Source: Candidatus Melainabacteria bacterium
GTDB taxonomy: Bacteria; Cyanobacteriota; Vampirovibrionia; Obscuribacterales; Obscuribacteraceae
Assembly: GCA_016699165.1 (NCBI GenBank)
Contig: CP064963.1
Location: forward strand, 1,426,001 to 1,490,000
DNA length: 64,000 nucleotides
Reading direction: 5' to 3'
Each line of letters opens with the position of its first letter. Positions within the stretch are counted from its first letter, which is position 1. Of the stretch, positions 32,951 through 42,861 are shown in pieces. A program made the translations under genes and the position numbers. Under the pieces are notes generated by a model. It was not told the DNA's origin and searched no databases. It saw nothing but the letters and a program-made list of their open reading frames with translations.

Positions 32951-34618
32951 ATGACGACAGACAACTATAGCGAAAAGCGGATAGACAGTCCCGACAATGA
33001 AAGGTTGACCACCCCGCCAAGCCGGGTTCAGCTTGCTGCGCTTATGTCTGAGGCGGAAGAATTGTCTCCGCATACTCAGTCAATTCGGTTTATTTTGGGG
33101 GGCTCCGCCAGGTATTTCCTGACCGTAACCTATCTGAGCCGAATGGAAGGCCAGCCCACCTGGGTTTTGAGCAGCGAATCTGAAGGCAATGGACCAGAAG
33201 ATGTCTTTTGGAGCATCGAAACTGAAAACCCAGAGCAAATTTACAATTTAATCTTAAAACGTGCCCGTAACGTAGCCGCCAATCAAGCGGTCGAAAAGAA
33301 AGACACAAAAACGGTCGAACGCCCAAAACCCTCCCACAATGAACAGGACGAGAAAAGCGCTCTTTTCTTGAATCGTTATAAGGCCATTTGCGAAGTGGGC
33401 GCAGGCGGCATGAGCCGAGTCTTCAAAGCACAAGACACAAAAGACACAAAACTGGTAGCAGTTAAGGTTCTCCACCCTCATCTCTTGCATGAAGGACACA
33501 GTAAGCGCTCAACCAAGCGCTTTGAGCAAGAATTCAAAGCGACCATGGCTTTAGGTCACGACAATATCGTGCGCGTGCACGACTACGGTTTCACCTCAGA
33601 CGGCATTCCAGTCATGGTGATGGAATATCTAGATGGTCACAGTCTAGAGCAATTGCTTCGCGCCGACAGTCGCCTTCGTCTCACTCAGTTTCTCACTACC
33701 TTCTATCAAACTTGCTCAGCTTTGCATCACGCGCATTCGCGCGGCGTAATTCACCGCGACGTTAAGCCAAGCAATATCATGATGGTCAAAAACAACCAGA
33801 ATATCAACATCGTAAAATTGCTCGATTTTGGTATCGCCAAAGTTTTGCGCGAAGAAGATGATGACGATGACTCTAATCAAAAACTCACAAACACCGGCGA
33901 CGTTTTTGGCAGTCCATATTACATGAGCCCGGAGCAGTGCAAAGGCGAAGTGCTCGATGCGCGCTCGGACATTTATTCGCTTGGTTGTGTCATGTATCAG
34001 TCTTTGATGGGCAAACGTCCTTTTGAAGGCGAAAACGCCTACAAGACTATTTATATGCACGTCAATGTAAAACCCACTCCCTTTGCCGATTTACGTGTTG
34101 ATATTTCTCTGCCACCGGCACTTGAGGCAGTAGTTATGAAATGTCTTGAAAAAATGCCATCCAAGCGATATCAAACCGTTATGGAACTGAGCCTTGAGCT
34201 GCAAAGACTGGCTCAGCAAGCCAATCAAGAACAGAAAGAAAATCAACCCTGGCGCACCAGACAAACACAATCCGGGACCTTTTACGCCATCTCTCCTGCC
34301 ACCGGCAAAGAAGCTCCAGCCAATGTCGGAGCGGTTTTAAAACTCTTACACAAAGCTGGTCTTGTTGGTGATTCTGATTACGCAAAAGCAATGTCCTTGC
34401 AAGGACCGCAAGCTGAGGGCGAAGCTGGCAAATATCTTGTAAGCAATAATATTTTGGACAACAAAACACTGCACGCAGCAGTACAAGTGCAAGCGCTAAT
34501 CGAAAAACAAACTCTCAAAACAGAAAAAGCAATTATCGCATTACATTATTGCCAGCGCAGCCGCATAGGGCTTGACGAAGCACTTGATGAATTAGGTTGG
34601 AAAATAGAAATTAAGTAG
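32951..34618 (+). CDS. Ser/Thr protein kinase with novel N-terminal domain and MshEN-like tail
   Basis: 555 residues. The first ~100 form an alpha/beta domain of unknown type (TQSIRFILGGSARYFLTVTY). The kinase (~143-410) shows VGAGGMSRVFKAQD, VAVKVLHP, VIHRDVKPSNIM, LDFGIAKVL and GSPYYMSPEQCKG, all catalytic residues intact. An acidic insert EEDDDDDSNQ sits in the activation region. The last ~105 residues (AVLKLLHKAGLVGDSDYAKA onward) resemble the helical MshEN-like modules in the proteins at 2639 and 57254. No membrane helix. It has its own promoter and stands alone. Confidence 0.92.
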   Translation: MTTDNYSEKRIDSPDNERLTTPPSRVQLAALMSEAEELSPHTQSIRFILGGSARYFLTVTYLSRMEGQPTWVLSSESEGNGPEDVFWSIETENPEQIYNLILKRARNVAANQAVEKKDTKTVERPKPSHNEQDEKSALFLNRYKAICEVGAGGMSRVFKAQDTKDTKLVAVKVLHPHLLHEGHSKRSTKRFEQEFKATMALGHDNIVRVHDYGFTSDGIPVMVMEYLDGHSLEQLLRADSRLRLTQFLTTFYQTCSALHHAHSRGVIHRDVKPSNIMMVKNNQNINIVKLLDFGIAKVLREEDDDDDSNQKLTNTGDVFGSPYYMSPEQCKGEVLDARSDIYSLGCVMYQSLMGKRPFEGENAYKTIYMHVNVKPTPFADLRVDISLPPALEAVVMKCLEKMPSKRYQTVMELSLELQRLAQQANQEQKENQPWRTRQTQSGTFYAISPATGKEAPANVGAVLKLLHKAGLVGDSDYAKAMSLQGPQAEGEAGKYLVSNNILDNKTLHAAVQVQALIEKQTLKTEKAIIALHYCQRSRIGLDEALDELGWKIEIK

Positions 34619-34633
34619 CACCAGATTTGGTGC
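34618..34633. terminator. Short hairpin between converging genes
   Basis: Six-base stem GCACCA / TGGTGC with a 4-base loop, lying between the stop codons of the kinase gene and the Thr-rich protein gene. No T-run, so only a weak candidate. Confidence 0.35.
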
Positions 34634-34635
34634 GC

Positions 34636-36615
34636 CTAATGTTTCATTCCAGTTTGGATCGTTTGCATCGTGTTCATGGTGTTTTGCATTGCATTCATCA
34701 GTGAATCCATGGTAGTGCCCGAACCACTTATCATGCCCTGCATTTGATTCGTCGTTGAAGTCATGGTCTCATTTATAGCAGTGACCATTTTTGCCATTGA
34801 GTTTGTATTAATCGCAGTATTGTTTGATTTACTCAAACCAGTTGCCATCTCTTTGACAAAGTTTGTTATGGCAGTAAGCTTCTGAACAACTTGATCTTTT
34901 GTAGGAGCAGGAGTAGAAGCAGTGCTAGCTGTTGCAGGCATTGCGGCAACAATTGTGGCAACCGGAATGTCGTTTGGCTTTCCAGTAGCCTCCAAGAATC
35001 CTATCAGAAGAGCTTGGGCCTCTTTTGGCGTGACACCAGGAGTCATCAAAACCTGAGCCAATGAAGTTACAGCACCGGGCATATTATTGAAATGACCAAG
35101 CGCTGCCTTTGTCATAACGGCTGCAGCGATTATAGGCGGCAAATTCAATCTTGTTACTTGCAAATTGATTATCGTAGCCGTTGCAAGTACTACAGGATTT
35201 GGAATTACAGGAGGCGCAATATAGTTGGTATTGGTGGTGACGGCTTTTGCAGACGAATTTGAAATTGGGATGCTTAGAGCGTTTGTAATACTTGAAACTA
35301 CGTTCGAAACTGTAGATACGACAGCGTTCGCATTATTAGTCGCCAATTTGACCGGGTCATTTACAACTGTTCCTATAGTGGTAGCAGTATTGCCAACTGT
35401 CGTTATTGCAGTTGTAGTCTTATTTTGTGTGGCATTTTGTATTTTGTCCAAAGCACTATCGAGTTTATTCATTTTGTCGCCCAAACTCGATTCTTTTTCA
35501 CTTTTTGAAACTGCAACCGAAGCGGTAGATGAAGTCGTATTTTGAACTTGAATAGCGGTTTCTATTAACTTCGTGTCAATTTTGTCTTTACCTTCCAAAA
35601 GGTTTTTGCTTAATTCAGATATTGGAATCGATGAAATTGACGTTACAGATGTAATGGGAGAATTGGAATTTGTAGTTGAATTTAAAATTGGAGTAGTTGT
35701 TGTTTTTATCGAACTCACTGTCACATTCGGCACCGCTTGCGCAGTTGCAGATACAATCGTCACCTGTGGGACAGACGATTTGATTGAAGTAGGATTGATA
35801 TTCGTCACTGTTGTTGTAGGAGTTACAACTCCAGTATTTGCAACGACTGTTGTAGGTCCAACGATGGACGAAATTTGTTTTACGACAGTAGTTGTAGTTG
35901 AAGTAGTAGATGCAGGCGGTGTGTAGACCATACTACTTTTCATTTGTTGCGCACCACTGACTATTTGCAAAAGCGCTTTTTGCGCATCCGCTGGAGTTAT
36001 CTTGCCAGTCTTAATTGCCGCAGCAAGCTGAATGAGACTATTTCTGACACTATCTAATGCGCCAGAAGTTGCTCTACCAACCAAGTCTATGAGCAGGTCT
36101 TGAGGCAGTCCAAGTGCCATTACCAGTGCCGAAATCAAATGAGGAGTGGATGTGTTATTGAGCTTTGGAATAAGATCGCGATCGATATTCATTTTGGGAT
36201 CGGTCTTAATCAAAAAATTAGCCAGATCCTTAGACCATCCCACCACATCTGAGATCGCCATCAAGTTGCTGTTATTGATTTTAGGCACGTTGTAAGAATT
36301 AATCGCCAGCCCATTTACGCCAAACATATTTACGTTGGTCGAGTTTTGAATCAAGCCACTGCGTTGATCTAGCCCTGTTATTGACGGATTCAAATTTAGA
36401 GCGGGATTATTAAAAAAGGCATTCTGCTGGTTTTGGAAGTTCTGCAGATTCTGGAGAAATATTTGATTATTGTTGTTGTTTGGAGTGTCGATAACTTCGA
36501 ATTTAGGCTGTGGACCCGAAGGCGTAATGACCGGATCGCCCTGAGCAAAAGCGGCAAGCCAGTTCGACTGGCACACTAAAACACTCAAGCCTATGCTTAA
36601 CGCAGATAATCGCAT
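34636..36615 (-). CDS. Secreted Thr/Ser/Asn/Val-rich protein of unknown function
   Basis: 659 residues with a signal peptide (~1-25, ending AAFAQG). The N-terminal ~200 residues include an Asn/Gln-rich stretch and a helical part. Residues ~230-440 are strongly biased to Thr, Ser, Val, Ile and Asn with repeated TTT and VVANTGVVTPTTTVTN-type runs, suggesting an extended or fibrous region. The last ~200 residues are helical, partly Ala-rich, ending in a Met/Thr-rich tail (TMDSLMNAMQNTMNTMQ). It may be a surface or extracellular fibre protein. No family was recognised. It converges with the kinase gene. Confidence 0.65.
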   Translation of the reverse strand: MRLSALSIGLSVLVCQSNWLAAFAQGDPVITPSGPQPKFEVIDTPNNNNNQIFLQNLQNFQNQQNAFFNNPALNLNPSITGLDQRSGLIQNSTNVNMFGVNGLAINSYNVPKINNSNLMAISDVVGWSKDLANFLIKTDPKMNIDRDLIPKLNNTSTPHLISALVMALGLPQDLLIDLVGRATSGALDSVRNSLIQLAAAIKTGKITPADAQKALLQIVSGAQQMKSSMVYTPPASTTSTTTTVVKQISSIVGPTTVVANTGVVTPTTTVTNINPTSIKSSVPQVTIVSATAQAVPNVTVSSIKTTTTPILNSTTNSNSPITSVTSISSIPISELSKNLLEGKDKIDTKLIETAIQVQNTTSSTASVAVSKSEKESSLGDKMNKLDSALDKIQNATQNKTTTAITTVGNTATTIGTVVNDPVKLATNNANAVVSTVSNVVSSITNALSIPISNSSAKAVTTNTNYIAPPVIPNPVVLATATIINLQVTRLNLPPIIAAAVMTKAALGHFNNMPGAVTSLAQVLMTPGVTPKEAQALLIGFLEATGKPNDIPVATIVAAMPATASTASTPAPTKDQVVQKLTAITNFVKEMATGLSKSNNTAINTNSMAKMVTAINETMTSTTNQMQGMISGSGTTMDSLMNAMQNTMNTMQTIQTGMKH

Positions 36616-36835
36616 CGTTCCCCCCCCGAGAAGACGAATGTCAGAATTCCGAATCTATTTTATACTGATTCATACTATAAATACTGAATGACAGATCTAA
36701 TTTAGGTAGAGTTATGAAGCCACAAGAAGGAAGTATATATGATCAAAGGACTTATGGAAATTAAGTAGACACAGGGTTTTCCCTGTTGTTCGCCAACTTA
36801 TCGCAAAATATGCTTAAACTCCCCCTCGTCACGAG

Positions 36836-37978
36836 ATGAACTCAATGTCAAAGTTTTGCAGGAATTATTGCAAACTCGTAGTGTCATTGCTCGTGCTTTT
36901 GCCAATGGCGGTTTATTATCCCAATCATTCGATTGCGCAAGGCGGATTTCATTCGAATGGCGCAAATTTAGTACAAGTCGATGCAGATAAGAAAATCCTG
37001 TCTATACTTGCTTCGATGGAAGAAATCGGGCTGCAAGGTCAGGTTGCAGGTGCATGCGGCGAAGGAAGAATTTACAGCGATGCGCAAGGACGCTCTCTTC
37101 GTGCTAAACAAGACGAACTTTATGCCCTAGGTCCAAAAGCTATACCAGATATTTTAAAATGCATTGAATCACATGGATTCTTTTCAAAAGCCGCACTTGA
37201 GTGGTGCAAATCAGGCCCTCGCTCAAACTATCAATATGCATGGATGATTAATTATCCTCGCGACGCATGTGGTTCAGTACTTGTAAAACATGGTGCAGTC
37301 GCAATCGATTTTATTTGCAAAGGCGGATTGCCCGCCAAAAATAGTCGCAGCATGCTTTATGAAGATGTTGCTGGAGCAATCGGTCCTCCGGCTGCAATTA
37401 GAATTGCTGAGTTATTAAGTAGCAAAAGCGAGAATGAGAGATTCTGGGCCACTCAAATGCTCAATAGTATTTATAGTTACACAAACGGCACAGCCGATCG
37501 CGAGAATGGACAGTATGAGGGAATATTGACTCAAATACCTGGAAGGGAAATTGCGGCAAAATTGAGTATCTCTCCTGTCCCAAAAGATGAATTTGCTCGT
37601 AAGGGATTTTTAGTACTACTTGGTCATTCATCATTTGGTGAAGAAAAAGAATTGGAAATTCTTGAGTATTATTTAAAATCTGACACCCAAAGAAACAATC
37701 GAAGCGCAAGCGCTGGTGCGCTTATAGAAATAGCATCAAGAGCAAATCAAAGAGCTGGGATGGAGTGTATAAAGGCAGTGGGAGAGGCAATGAAAAACGA
37801 CCCGGACGATCAAGTGCGCGATTCGATAGCATACAATTTGGGTGGTGGCAGTTTTAGAATTAGAGACAATCTCTATGCAAACGAGCGAATTGCGATATTA
37901 AAAGCGGGTACAACCGATTCAAACAAAAGTGTGCGAAGCCGCTGCGAATGGGGCTTGCGTTCGCTGAAGTCGAATTAG
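36836..37978 (+). CDS. Exported HEAT-like repeat protein
   Basis: 380 residues from ATG 36836 (ATG 36845 is an alternative). The signal peptide covers ~1-35, ending SIAQG. The rest is helical and shows repeat-like segments with conserved small/charged positions, for example ELYALGPKAIPDILKCI, ASAGALIEIASRANQRAGME and ERIAILKAGTTDSNKSVRSR, as in HEAT/PBS-lyase repeats. It is the first gene of a four-gene set, its stop codon abutting the M48 protease ATG with no gap. Presumably a scaffold in the periplasm. Confidence 0.68.
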   Translation: MNSMSKFCRNYCKLVVSLLVLLPMAVYYPNHSIAQGGFHSNGANLVQVDADKKILSILASMEEIGLQGQVAGACGEGRIYSDAQGRSLRAKQDELYALGPKAIPDILKCIESHGFFSKAALEWCKSGPRSNYQYAWMINYPRDACGSVLVKHGAVAIDFICKGGLPAKNSRSMLYEDVAGAIGPPAAIRIAELLSSKSENERFWATQMLNSIYSYTNGTADRENGQYEGILTQIPGREIAAKLSISPVPKDEFARKGFLVLLGHSSFGEEKELEILEYYLKSDTQRNNRSASAGALIEIASRANQRAGMECIKAVGEAMKNDPDDQVRDSIAYNLGGGSFRIRDNLYANERIAILKAGTTDSNKSVRSRCEWGLRSLKSN

Positions 37979-39253
37979 ATGGTAGCAGAATTTAAAGCCC
38001 GAAAACTGGATTACCTTTACTGGATTCTGCCAGCACTAATTATTTTAATATCTGTTTTCGGCATCATTTATGCTCTTACCGCTCCACCTGTATCAATTCC
38101 TTTAGATAATATCGAAGCGCGTAAACTGATTCCAATCGTGACTGAAAAAACGATGCAGCACTCGCGCTGGAGCATTGCGATAGGATTTTTGTGGACTATC
38201 ATAAGCACAGTGCTGATACTAACTTTCCTGCAATATGGATTGGCAAAACGACTTTCGGACTTTAGCGAAAGCAAGACTTCAAATTTGCTTTTGCAGGTGA
38301 CTTTATATTCGATTATTCTTTCTTTGGTGATTGAAATCATTACTTTGCCGCTTAGTTATTTAACCGGGTTTGTTTTCGATCATCATTTCGGTTTGAGCTC
38401 AGAGCCTTTATCTCAATGGCTTCTAGATACACTAAAAGGATTTGCACTTGGCTCAGTGGTAGAGATACCACTTTGGACCTTGCTTTTATTTTTGGTGCGC
38501 AAATTTCCCAAAGGCTGGCCATATATTCAGGCCGCTACCGCTCTGCCAATAATGCTTTTCATGACTTTCATATCGCCGATTTTGTTTGAGCCTGTATTCA
38601 ACAAAATACAATTAATGGAAGCATCGCCCCTTCGCGACGATATAAAGAAACTAGCTGCTAAAGCGGGCTTACCAAATGCGCCAGTATTCGTGTCAGACAA
38701 AAGCAAACAGACTAATACTATAAATGCCTATGTTACAGGTATAGGTCTCTCAGAGCGAATTGTAATTTGGGATACGACGCTCAAAAAAATGCCCAAAGAA
38801 CAGACACTGTGTGTGGTGGCACACGAACTTGGTCATTACGCTCTCCATCATATTCTAATTGGCTGCGGCATCGGAATTTTGTTCATAATCTGGAGTATTC
38901 CGGTCAATCTATATTTCACCCCGCTGTTTTTCAAATACTTGCCTGAAAAATGGAAAATAAAGAAAGTTCAAGACCTGGCGGCCATCACTATGTTCGTGTA
39001 TGTATCGCATTGCGCGGGATTTTTCATGGAACCTTTTGGCAATTTTTATTCTCGCAGCATCGAAAAAGACGCTGATATGTACGGTCTCAAACTTCATCAT
39101 GACCCAATAAATTTTGCGCGCACCTACGCGTTTTTATCAAACGAAAATTTGTCTGACCCTTGCCCACCAAAACTGCTCGAAGTGTGGCTCTTCTCTCACC
39201 CGCCACTTGCAACCAGAATTAAATATGTGACAGAACCTGATGCCAAAAACTGA
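37979..39253 (+). CDS. M48 family CAAX prenyl protease-like (Ste24-type) membrane metalloprotease
   Basis: 424 residues with about six or seven membrane helices. The zinc motif HELGHYALHH (~282-291) lies at the expected place, with the downstream Glu in RSIEKDADMYGLKL as third ligand region, and PEPxxA-like spacing before. The conserved VSDKSKQTNTINAYVTGIG (substrate strand) precedes it. The same fold is found in eukaryotic Ste24 and bacterial HtpX-like proteases, which cut membrane or lipidated proteins. Directly joined (TAG then ATG) to the HEAT-like gene. Confidence 0.9.
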   Translation: MVAEFKARKLDYLYWILPALIILISVFGIIYALTAPPVSIPLDNIEARKLIPIVTEKTMQHSRWSIAIGFLWTIISTVLILTFLQYGLAKRLSDFSESKTSNLLLQVTLYSIILSLVIEIITLPLSYLTGFVFDHHFGLSSEPLSQWLLDTLKGFALGSVVEIPLWTLLLFLVRKFPKGWPYIQAATALPIMLFMTFISPILFEPVFNKIQLMEASPLRDDIKKLAAKAGLPNAPVFVSDKSKQTNTINAYVTGIGLSERIVIWDTTLKKMPKEQTLCVVAHELGHYALHHILIGCGIGILFIIWSIPVNLYFTPLFFKYLPEKWKIKKVQDLAAITMFVYVSHCAGFFMEPFGNFYSRSIEKDADMYGLKLHHDPINFARTYAFLSNENLSDPCPPKLLEVWLFSHPPLATRIKYVTEPDAKN

Positions 39254-39256
39254 TGT

Positions 39257-40099
39257 ATGATCGAATCTATGAATTCTTTTACTGAATGTCTCTTGATAAT
39301 TGGCTTGAGCACAATCCTATCGGTCACCGGACTGGTTTTGGTGCGTAAGCGCTTCAGCCCCGATTTGCTCAAAGCTTGCCACGAAGTTGGTGGCGTCATG
39401 CTTGCTGTCATCGGCACACTTTATGCAATCATCATCGGCATGATAGTAGTTAATTCACAAGCCAAAGTGGAACAGGCAAGTCAGATGGCCATTTCCGAAT
39501 CGAATATGTTGTCGAGCATTTTCCATCTGGCAACCACATTCGAACAACCGGCAAGACAAGAAATAAAAGATGCAATTCATGAATATGCGTCTGTCGTTGT
39601 CGCGCAAGATTGGTCTCGCGTCGAGCAGGGCAAAGAGAAAGAAGCCTCAATACCTTCCTATCAAAAGTTATGGAAAACGGTTACAGGTTACACACCGGTC
39701 AATAACAAAGACCAGCAAAGCTATTCTTTGATGCTGAGCAACATGGAAGAATTAACTGCCGCACGCAGGTTTCGCATGGTATCAGCTAAGGGTGGATTAC
39801 CTCTGGTACTATGGGCAGTGCTCATAGCTGGCGGTGTTTTAACCATTTGGTTTACATATTTCTTTTACATGGAAAGTCTGATTGCGCAAATAATCATGAC
39901 AGCTGGTGTTGCAGTCTTCATGTCAATGAATGTGTATCTCATCTACATTTGTCAAAATCCATACCGGGTCGAATTAGGAGTGAAGCGCTCTGGATTTGGC
40001 TATGACTTTACACCCAGATGGTTTGAAAAACACTATCGTATGGAATCCAAATCAGAACCTAAAGCGCATCCTGAAATTGAGCTAGAGCCGCAAAAATAG
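39257..40099 (+). CDS. DUF4239 family membrane protein
   Basis: 280 residues. Two N-terminal membrane helices (~8-24 and ~44-64), a soluble helical stretch (~75-185) and two C-terminal helices (~188-235) match DUF4239 proteins. Typical is EVGGVMLAVIGTLYAIIIGM, where a Gly-rich helix is followed by a helix with AISESNMLSSI. It starts 3 bases after the M48 gene stop and is joined to the hydrolase gene without a gap, so it belongs to the same operon. Role unknown. Confidence 0.8.
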   Translation: MIESMNSFTECLLIIGLSTILSVTGLVLVRKRFSPDLLKACHEVGGVMLAVIGTLYAIIIGMIVVNSQAKVEQASQMAISESNMLSSIFHLATTFEQPARQEIKDAIHEYASVVVAQDWSRVEQGKEKEASIPSYQKLWKTVTGYTPVNNKDQQSYSLMLSNMEELTAARRFRMVSAKGGLPLVLWAVLIAGGVLTIWFTYFFYMESLIAQIIMTAGVAVFMSMNVYLIYICQNPYRVELGVKRSGFGYDFTPRWFEKHYRMESKSEPKAHPEIELEPQK

Positions 40100-40936
40100 A
40101 TGCCATCTATTAATATAAACGACGCAGAAATTCATTATCTGGAGGCTGGTTCTCCCAAAGATCCTATCGTCCTTTGTCTGCATGGATTTCCCGACACACC
40201 TTATACCTGGGGCTATCTTATGCCGTCTCTGGTTGAAGAAGGATGGCGTGTAATTTGTCCTTTCCTGCGCGGATTTGCACCAACTAAAGCACCAGTCGAT
40301 GGACCTTGTGGACCGCTTGCATTGGGCGAAGACGCCAATGCTTTGCACGAAGCTTTGTGTGGTGGCAAACCTGGTGTCATCATTGGACACGACTGGGGAG
40401 CAGCCGCAGCTTATGTTGCAGCCAGTTTAGATCCCGATAGATGGTCAGTGATGATCACATCTTCGTGGCCGCCGCTTCCTGTTTTTGTGGACGTTGCATC
40501 TTACGAGCAGATGAAGCGCTCATGGTATGTGTTCATGTTTCAACAAAAGTTCGCTCAAAAATTCATCAAGCAAGACGATTACGCTTTAATAGAAAAGCTC
40601 TGGGTGGACTGGTCTTCAAAAGGTTTTCACAGTAAAGATTTTGCCCGCCTTGCAATTGCCGCGCTAAAAGAGCCAGATTGTTTAGAGCTTGCACTCAATC
40701 ATTACCGGTCTTTATTTAGTGACGAGCTAACGGGGCTGCCGATTCCCGAAGTGCCGATGTTATACATTCATGGCAAAGAAGATAAGTGTATCGGCGTCGA
40801 CTTAATGGACAAGTTCAATATCGATTCAAGTTTAGCTCAAGGTTCAGAAATTTATATCATGGCTCAAGTTGGACACTTCCCTCATTTAGAACAGCCCGAA
40901 ATTTTCAACTCAGAAGTACTTCGGGCACTAAGATAA
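40100..40936 (+). CDS. Alpha/beta hydrolase, epoxide hydrolase/haloalkane dehalogenase-like
   Basis: 278 residues, whole-domain alpha/beta hydrolase. The oxyanion-type HGFPDTPYTW (~31-40), nucleophile elbow GHDWGAAAAY (Asp as nucleophile, ~96-105) and the catalytic His in VGHFPHLEQPE near the C-terminus are in order. An Asp nucleophile points to epoxide hydrolase or dehalogenase chemistry rather than esterase. Substrate unknown. Its ATG abuts the previous stop codon, making it the last gene of the HEAT/M48/DUF4239 set, ending at a terminator. Confidence 0.9.
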   Translation: MPSININDAEIHYLEAGSPKDPIVLCLHGFPDTPYTWGYLMPSLVEEGWRVICPFLRGFAPTKAPVDGPCGPLALGEDANALHEALCGGKPGVIIGHDWGAAAAYVAASLDPDRWSVMITSSWPPLPVFVDVASYEQMKRSWYVFMFQQKFAQKFIKQDDYALIEKLWVDWSSKGFHSKDFARLAIAALKEPDCLELALNHYRSLFSDELTGLPIPEVPMLYIHGKEDKCIGVDLMDKFNIDSSLAQGSEIYIMAQVGHFPHLEQPEIFNSEVLRALR

Positions 40937-40960
40937 CTATAAAAGCTAAAGCTAAAACTA

Positions 40961-40991
40961 AAACAGCCCCCCGAAAGTCGAGAGGCTGTTT
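40961..40991. terminator. Bidirectional terminator between hydrolase gene and pckG
   Basis: Stem AAACAGCC / GGCTGTTT with an inner CGA / TCG pair. T-rich sequence follows in both directions (GAATTTTT on the plus strand, TAGTTTTAG on the minus strand). Confidence 0.75.
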
Positions 40992-41016
40992 GAATTTTTC
41001 GTACTAGTCTTATCGA

Positions 41017-42861
41017 TTAAGAAAGACCGAGTTTGAGATATTCCTGAATCGCTTTGAATTTTTCAGGCAATCTGTCTTTCAGTTGCTCGAACAATTCGTC
41101 TCTCAGTTTGAATTCGTCCTGCCAATCTTTGGCATTGATTGTCATCAATTTTGCAAAGACTTCAGGTGTGACTTCAGATTCAAGACCTTTGAAATTCAGG
41201 TCTTCGTAGCGTGGTGAATAACCAAGTGGTGTCTCGATTGCATCAGCCTTTTGATTGACACGATCAAAGATCCACTCAAGCACACGCATGTTTTCACCAA
41301 ATCCTGGCCAGATGAATTTGCCTTTTTCATCTTTCAAGAACCAGTTTACGCAGAACACTTTAGGTGCTTTCTCGATGGAGTGACCAAGATCAATCCAGTG
41401 TTGGAAATAATCACCCATGTGATATCCGCAGAATGGAAGCATTGCCATTGGGTCGCGACGCACTTCGCCAACTTTGGCGGTGGCTGCAGCTGTTGTTTCG
41501 GAGCCGATTGTGGCGGCTGCATAAACACCAAAGTCCCAATTGAATGTTTCGTACACAAGCGGTTGAGTTGTGCTTCTGCGTCCACCAAAGATAAACGCAT
41601 CGATTGGAACACCAGCTTGATCGTCCCATTTTTCATCAAGTGATGGGCACTGAGTTGCAGGCACTGTGAAGCGAGAGTTTGGATGAGCGGCTTTGCGTCC
41701 ACAATCTGGTGTCCACTCTTGTCCTTGCCAGTCAGTACATTTTGCTGGTGGAACATCGGTCATGCCTTCCCACCACACATCGCCATCTGAAGTGAGTGCG
41801 ACGTTTGTGAAAACTGCGTTCTCTTTCATTGTGGCCATTGCATTTGGATTAGTTTTGTCACCAGTTCCAGGTGCTACACCAAAATATCCAGACTCTGGAT
41901 TGATAGCATAGAGTCTGCCGTCTGGACCTGGCTTGAGCCAGGCGATATCGTCTCCAACGGTTGTCACTTCCCAGCCTTTGAAAACTGATGGAGGAATGAG
42001 CATTGCCAGGTTGGTTTTACCGCATGCGCTTGGAAAAGCTGCTGCGATGTAAGATTTTTTGCCTTCTGGATTTTTCAGTCCAAGAATGAGCATGTGCTCT
42101 GCAAGCCAACCTTGCTCTTGCGCCATTGTTGAAGCGATGCGCAAAGCGAAGCATTTTTTGCCAAGCAGGGCATTGCCACCATAACCGGAGCCATAAGAGC
42201 AAATTTCTCTAGTTTCAGGGAAATGTACAATTAGTTTGGTTTCACTACAGGGCCAAGGAACGTCTTTCTGACCTGGTTTGAGCGGGGCACCAACCGAGTG
42301 CAGACAGGGAACAAAGTCGCCTTTTTCGCCAAGCGAATCGATAACTTTTTTACCCATACGAGTCATTGTGCGCATGGATAGCACCACATACGGTGAATCT
42401 GTGAGTTCCACGCCGATATGAGAAAGTGGTGAACCGATAGGACCCATCGAGTAGGGCACGACATACATGGTGCGTCCTTTCATGCTGCCTTCAAAGAGTC
42501 CGCGCAGCTTGCCTTTCATTTCGCTTGGATCCATCCAGTTGTTGTTTGGACCAGCGTCAGATTTATTTTTAGAACAGACATAAGTTCTGTCCTCCACGCG
42601 AGCAACGTCCGAAGCGTCGGAGCGAGCCAGGTAGGAGTTAGGGCGTTTAGCATCATTGAGCTTAATAAGTTTGCCCTGAGTGACCATCTGGGCGGCAATT
42701 TTGTCATATTCTTCCTGACTGCCGTCACACCAATAAACCGAGTCTGGCTGGAAGAGAGCAACTGCTTCATCCACCCACTTCATAAGTTTTTCGTTCTTAA
42801 CCGTGTAATTTTTTTCTACGGCGACCGAAACTGTTTTTCCTGCAAAGGTACTGAGCACCAT
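41017..42861 (-). CDS. pckG: Phosphoenolpyruvate carboxykinase (GTP)
   Basis: 614 residues from ATG 42861, which has GGGG six bases upstream; in-frame codons to 42984 would add 41 residues not expected for this family. All signatures are present: the kinase-1a loop FPSACGKTNLAM, EGMTDVPPAK, FIFGGRRSTTQPLVYE, and SETTAAATAKVGEVRRDP with PFCGYHMGDYFQHW. The enzyme interconverts oxaloacetate + GTP and PEP + GDP + CO2, feeding gluconeogenesis or glycogen synthesis. Single gene, converging with the hydrolase operon across a terminator. GTP-dependent form, not the ATP type. Confidence 0.97.
   Translation of the reverse strand: MVLSTFAGKTVSVAVEKNYTVKNEKLMKWVDEAVALFQPDSVYWCDGSQEEYDKIAAQMVTQGKLIKLNDAKRPNSYLARSDASDVARVEDRTYVCSKNKSDAGPNNNWMDPSEMKGKLRGLFEGSMKGRTMYVVPYSMGPIGSPLSHIGVELTDSPYVVLSMRTMTRMGKKVIDSLGEKGDFVPCLHSVGAPLKPGQKDVPWPCSETKLIVHFPETREICSYGSGYGGNALLGKKCFALRIASTMAQEQGWLAEHMLILGLKNPEGKKSYIAAAFPSACGKTNLAMLIPPSVFKGWEVTTVGDDIAWLKPGPDGRLYAINPESGYFGVAPGTGDKTNPNAMATMKENAVFTNVALTSDGDVWWEGMTDVPPAKCTDWQGQEWTPDCGRKAAHPNSRFTVPATQCPSLDEKWDDQAGVPIDAFIFGGRRSTTQPLVYETFNWDFGVYAAATIGSETTAAATAKVGEVRRDPMAMLPFCGYHMGDYFQHWIDLGHSIEKAPKVFCVNWFLKDEKGKFIWPGFGENMRVLEWIFDRVNQKADAIETPLGYSPRYEDLNFKGLESEVTPEVFAKLMTINAKDWQDEFKLRDELFEQLKDRLPEKFKAIQEYLKLGLS

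Noticed and set aside
35225..35926. Long plus-strand frames with hydrophobic products
   Set aside because: Antisense shadow of the Thr/Val-rich protein gene; composition is the reverse complement of its biased codons.
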